From Strix aluco (lineage: Eukaryota; Chordata; Aves; Strigiformes; Strigidae), in the NCBI RefSeq assembly GCF_031877795.1, contig NC_133946.1:7973144-8037143 (forward strand): a stretch of DNA of 64,000 bases. The letters are read 5' to 3'. Shown here one piece after another: positions 60,601-64,000 of the stretch; position 1 is the first letter of the stretch, and every line of letters begins with the position of its first letter. The notes beneath the pieces are model-generated. The model was given only the letters and a program-made list of their open reading frames with translations, ran no database searches and was not told where the DNA came from. The translations under genes and the position numbers were made by a program.

Positions 60601-63600
60601 CTGAGGACAAAGGTAGAAACATGCACCTGAATACATTGATGCTTGTGGCTTCCCCTTATGTATATTCTGGGCTTTAAGTCTTTTATGTTCTGATGGAAAC
60701 GACGAACAACTCAAACTTTGTATTTTCAAGTTTACTGATCTGTTACTAAATTAAAATAGATTAGCTACTATGAGGTCCAAAGATAGATGTCTAGCTTTTT
60801 GGCTGCCAGAAGCTAAGCAACGCAGCTCTTGTAGGCATGTTGATGACACCAAGTGATGATACTGATGCACAGGGCTGTTCTGACAAGGGACGGTGCTGTG
60901 TTAGCTTAACCCAGACATCTCAGGTTTAGCTTTATTTAAAAAAATCACTTCAGTAAGTGAGTAATGAGGGGTCACTCTCTAGCTAAAACAAAAGGATGTA
61001 AGAGAATAAGAAAACACGACATCGTAAGACATTTAAAATAATTTTGAAAACCTACATAAGCAATTATTGATGCTGTCCTCTGGAGTAACTCTACAGACAG
61101 TTTTAATGCAAATGAGATGGTACGTAGAATTCACTGAACTCTTGTCAATTAGATGCCACCGCAAGCAACTTTATGAGAATACCACATATACTGCTAAAAA
61201 GTAATACAATTAAAGCACATACAGTGCTTAACCTGCTGACAATGATCCATTACACTAAATGCTCTGCCCCATCATACGTATTGGGTGTAAGATACACAGT
61301 ATAGGACACGCTGCTCCATGTCCGTATCTGCACATGGGTGAAGACTGCAGCTTCTCGAGGGGACAGCATCTGTTAACAAATTGAGGTAACTCTATTTCAC
61401 ATTGTTCTTGAAACCCCAAGCCCTTCACATAAATTAGTTCACTTTTACCTTGATCCAGTGCCTTGATGGTTAAAGTCAAAAGCAAGTGAGCAGAATGGGT
61501 AATCTAACAGCCCTCCTAATTACGGTGTTCTTGGCTCCCAAAGCCATGATAACATCTTTGTAATTTAGCTGGTGCAATTAATAATTTCTGATGTCAGCAA
61601 AACTCTACTCAACCATAACCTGAAACTGAAATGTTTGGACTTTCCTTTATTTGATCAATCACCTGAAACTTTACTTTGATTACCGAAAATTACAAAAAAG
61701 AAATAATCTTAGAAGTGTATTATATATGAAAATTATACAACCACCCATTTAAAAACCATCACCACCATCACTTAAAACTCCCACAGAGCTGCCTCCTGCT
61801 CTCTGTGAAACCAAGCACCCTAAGCACCCTCCTCTCCCTCCCCATCTCAGCCTGCTCTCCCTATAATGTAACTAACAACATCGCTACTCTAGATCGCACA
61901 CATACAGCACCAGGTCAGCTACTCAAAGCTGCTTTTTGAAAGAGGTTTGCAAAGCAGTTAGGCTCAGACTTGTATTTTTCCACAGTCTATCAGCACTTTT
62001 CCATCTTGCATAATCATCATCCGTGGAATTGGCTCTTCGTTGTCAACTTGGACGGCACAGCACATGAAACCATCCTGCAATCCTCAGGACAGCCCCCCTC
62101 ATGACAGAAATCTTCCCCCTTCGCAAGTCCAAAGCAAAGGATCATTAAATCACTACTAAATAAAGCTATTGTTAAAGGCTGAAAACGCACCCTTCTCTAC
62201 GTATGGGTGTGGATTTTAACTTTGCTGGGTCTTCAGTCAAAATCAAAATTACAATGAGCTGCTGAAAAATACATTTGTCCGAGACAGGAGCTTGGGGCTC
62301 TACAATATTTCAAGTGGAAACATGGTAATTATCCTCTTCTACCTAAAAATTTAACTATTTATGAGTTGATAGAACCCCCCCAAAAAAACCCTTACAAAAA
62401 AAAAAAAAAAGTCAAGGTGTAAAACGACTGAAACTTCACAGCATCTTCAAAGAATTAAATGGAAAAATAAAATTCCAGAAAAATGTAAATGTGCTACAAA
62501 GCAAGATACAAAATACTGCAATTTCCATTGTTTTCTTCTGGGATTTCCTACAATACTGACATCACTGGTCAGAAATCCAAAAACCATATACAGACCCTTG
62601 CATGGTTTTCCTTTCAAAATAGTATGAAAGGTGACAAATAGTCATTTGCAAGAGAATGGATGGAAATCTACTTCAAGAGAAGTGAATTTAATTAATGTAT
62701 TTTTACATGGTTATTAATCACCCACCTTCCCCATGTCTTCAGTTTCTCTCTTCTTATTCCATCTCATTATAGGTATTTTAAAATAAACCACTTTGTTTCT
62801 AACTGAAGGTGGAGCCCAGGGACAGCACTGTTACATTGAAACGCTTTGTAAAGCCAGAGCATGAAAAGTGAAAAGTAAACCAGGCAAAATGAATATAGAC
62901 CATTTCCAGCTGTTCTTTCTGGAGCAGAATCTAATCCTTTTAATGACATTTTTTGGTGCAGAGTTAAACTTCTGTAAGCGTGCTCGGAGCTATTCAGATT
63001 CAGTGATTATTCGGTTTACAGCCAACAAGCTGAAATACAGCTCTGTCAAGCTCTGTTTAGAATTCATCCAATTCAGGATTTACATTTAAAATACCTATTT
63101 GTAAAAGAGAATAACTCACAGAAGAAAAGTATCAATTAGTGTCGAAAAAAGTTGGGTAAGAAAAGATCTGCAGAAGCTAAAAAACCTGCACATGCTCCTT
63201 TAATTTTTTTATATCAGTGCTAATAACCTTATAAAAATAACAGTGGATTTTATTTTGTCCCTTAAAATCTGACCAGGAATTTGACCAAGCCATTGTCAAA
63301 CTTGAAGTGAACACAGCTGAGCACACACACTGGAGCTGCTAAACCCAGCTAATCTCAGGGAGTTTACCGTTTGCAACACTCTAAAGCTTCATGAAAGCAA
63401 TCTGACTTTCCACTGAAACTCATCATCTCCTGCTCTAAAGCAGAAATTCAAATGGCACCTTCTCCACCTGCACACATTTTGCTCAGAGACCCTTCAGTCT
63501 TTCACTGCCTAGAGTCACTAAATGCAGCAGCCAGCGCAACTGTATTCAGTTGCAAAATGCTTTGACTGGTGGAACTTGTTTTTTTGGCCATTGTTCACAA

Positions 63601-64000
63601 GAGTGGATCCTCCAGCATTGCACAGCCTCGGGGGAAGGTGGGAACCCAGAGCAAGGCCCTGCCTTTGACCCAAGTGCTGGAGAACATAAACTCCTGCCTA
63701 GGTCTGAAATACTTAGCGTAAAATGCTTCAACTAGCTACCAACTTCTTTTTCCTGGACTCACGACCTATAAACCATATTCTTGGCATTCCCCGTTTACTG
63801 TTCTGTCTGAAGACTTACTGTGCTTATAAAGCAGTTTACAGACCAGGCCTACACTGGGCGCAGAGCACCCCTGTGGCCAGCAGCACCTTCCCCTCCCTGC
63901 TTTGAAGGCCATGGGGTTGATACTCATCCCTGATCATTTCTGTGCGACTCCACTGACCCCAACTGATTTGCACCAGTGAAAGCTGGAAAGAAAATCAGTG
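57660..64000 (-). other. NAV3: NAV3 upstream intron (part), at least 6.3 kb
   Basis: Everything above 57660 is read as intron because no minus-strand frame matches the NAV3 residues expected before WDDSSS. A GC-richer patch at 59120..59500 carries overlapping plus-strand frames of 64-128 codons without a recognisable protein. A degenerate ACTCCACTGACCCCAACTGA then TTTGCACCAGTG block at 63945..63980 resembles the old palindromic repeat at 3791..3880. An A run lies at about 62396..62410. Confidence 0.75.

Larger units (their letters stand above)
1080..64000 (-). other. NAV3: NAV3 gene, 3' two-thirds (28 coding exons plus 3' UTR)
   Basis: Neuron navigator 3, an unc-53 family protein. The family is associated with microtubules, neurite outgrowth and cell migration, and carries a C-terminal AAA+ domain. 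The spliced minus-strand exons give 1508 continuous residues ending in a TGA at 4679..4677. I chose NAV3 over NAV1/NAV2 because the linker, the coiled coils and the tail (ending SSLESTL) match NAV3 as I remember it; no alignment was run. The order is Ser-rich linker (residues 1-690), first coiled coil (about 714-803), basic patch with microexon (about 845-875), second coiled coil (about 914-985), AAA+ region (about 1040-1400) and acidic tail. All splice phases agree across 27 introns, so the gene looks intact. The promoter, start codon and N-terminal exons lie outside the window. The 1080 end is inferred from poly(A) signals. Confidence 0.92.

Overview
The window is vertebrate genomic DNA, most likely from a bird. 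Several CR1-type LINE tails are present, ending in the avian-style ATTCTATG-like terminus, and a single multi-exon gene fills almost the whole window. That gene lies on the minus strand and is recognised from its translated exons as neuron navigator 3 (NAV3, an unc-53 homologue). Its start codon, promoter and N-terminal (calponin-homology) exons lie beyond position 64000. The last 28 coding exons, the stop codon and a probable 3' UTR are inside the window.

I mapped every exon edge by splice site and reading frame. The 28 exons total 4528 coding bases: one base completing a split codon, then 1508 residues and a TGA, with no frameshift or internal stop. Residue numbers in the entries count from the first complete codon in the window (the Trp at 57658..57656), not from the true N-terminus. 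Running 5' to 3' on the gene (high to low coordinates): 57659 to 41559 encodes a long Ser/Thr/Lys/Arg-rich, low-complexity linker; 39449 to 18899 encodes two coiled-coil segments separated by a basic stretch; 18411 to 4677 encodes the C-terminal AAA+ ATPase-type module (Walker A in the 13711..13946 exon, Walker B in the 12310..12464 exon, sensor-1/Arg-finger region in the next two) and a short acidic Ser/Asn-rich tail.

The architecture contains several small in-frame exons (9, 24, 45 and 66 nt). The 9-nt microexon (VNE) sits in the basic patch and has TGC triplets before its 3' splice site, as expected for a neural SRRM4-type microexon. One intron uses a GC donor. A possible extra 60-nt cassette exon lies in the intron at 45205..46235.

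The rest is intron or 3' flank: moderately AT-rich, with four plus-strand CR1 tails (485, 15631, 23561, 26034), two older minus-strand CR1-like remnants (about 9200 and 35265), some degenerate palindromic repeats, and short tandem duplications. I found no tRNA, rRNA, CRISPR array, bacterial or viral gene, and no second protein-coding gene. I did not find a wholly new biological system. The most unusual items are the microexon cluster, the paired RNTLP exons, the GC-AG intron, and the CR1 insertion about 35 bp from a 3' splice site.
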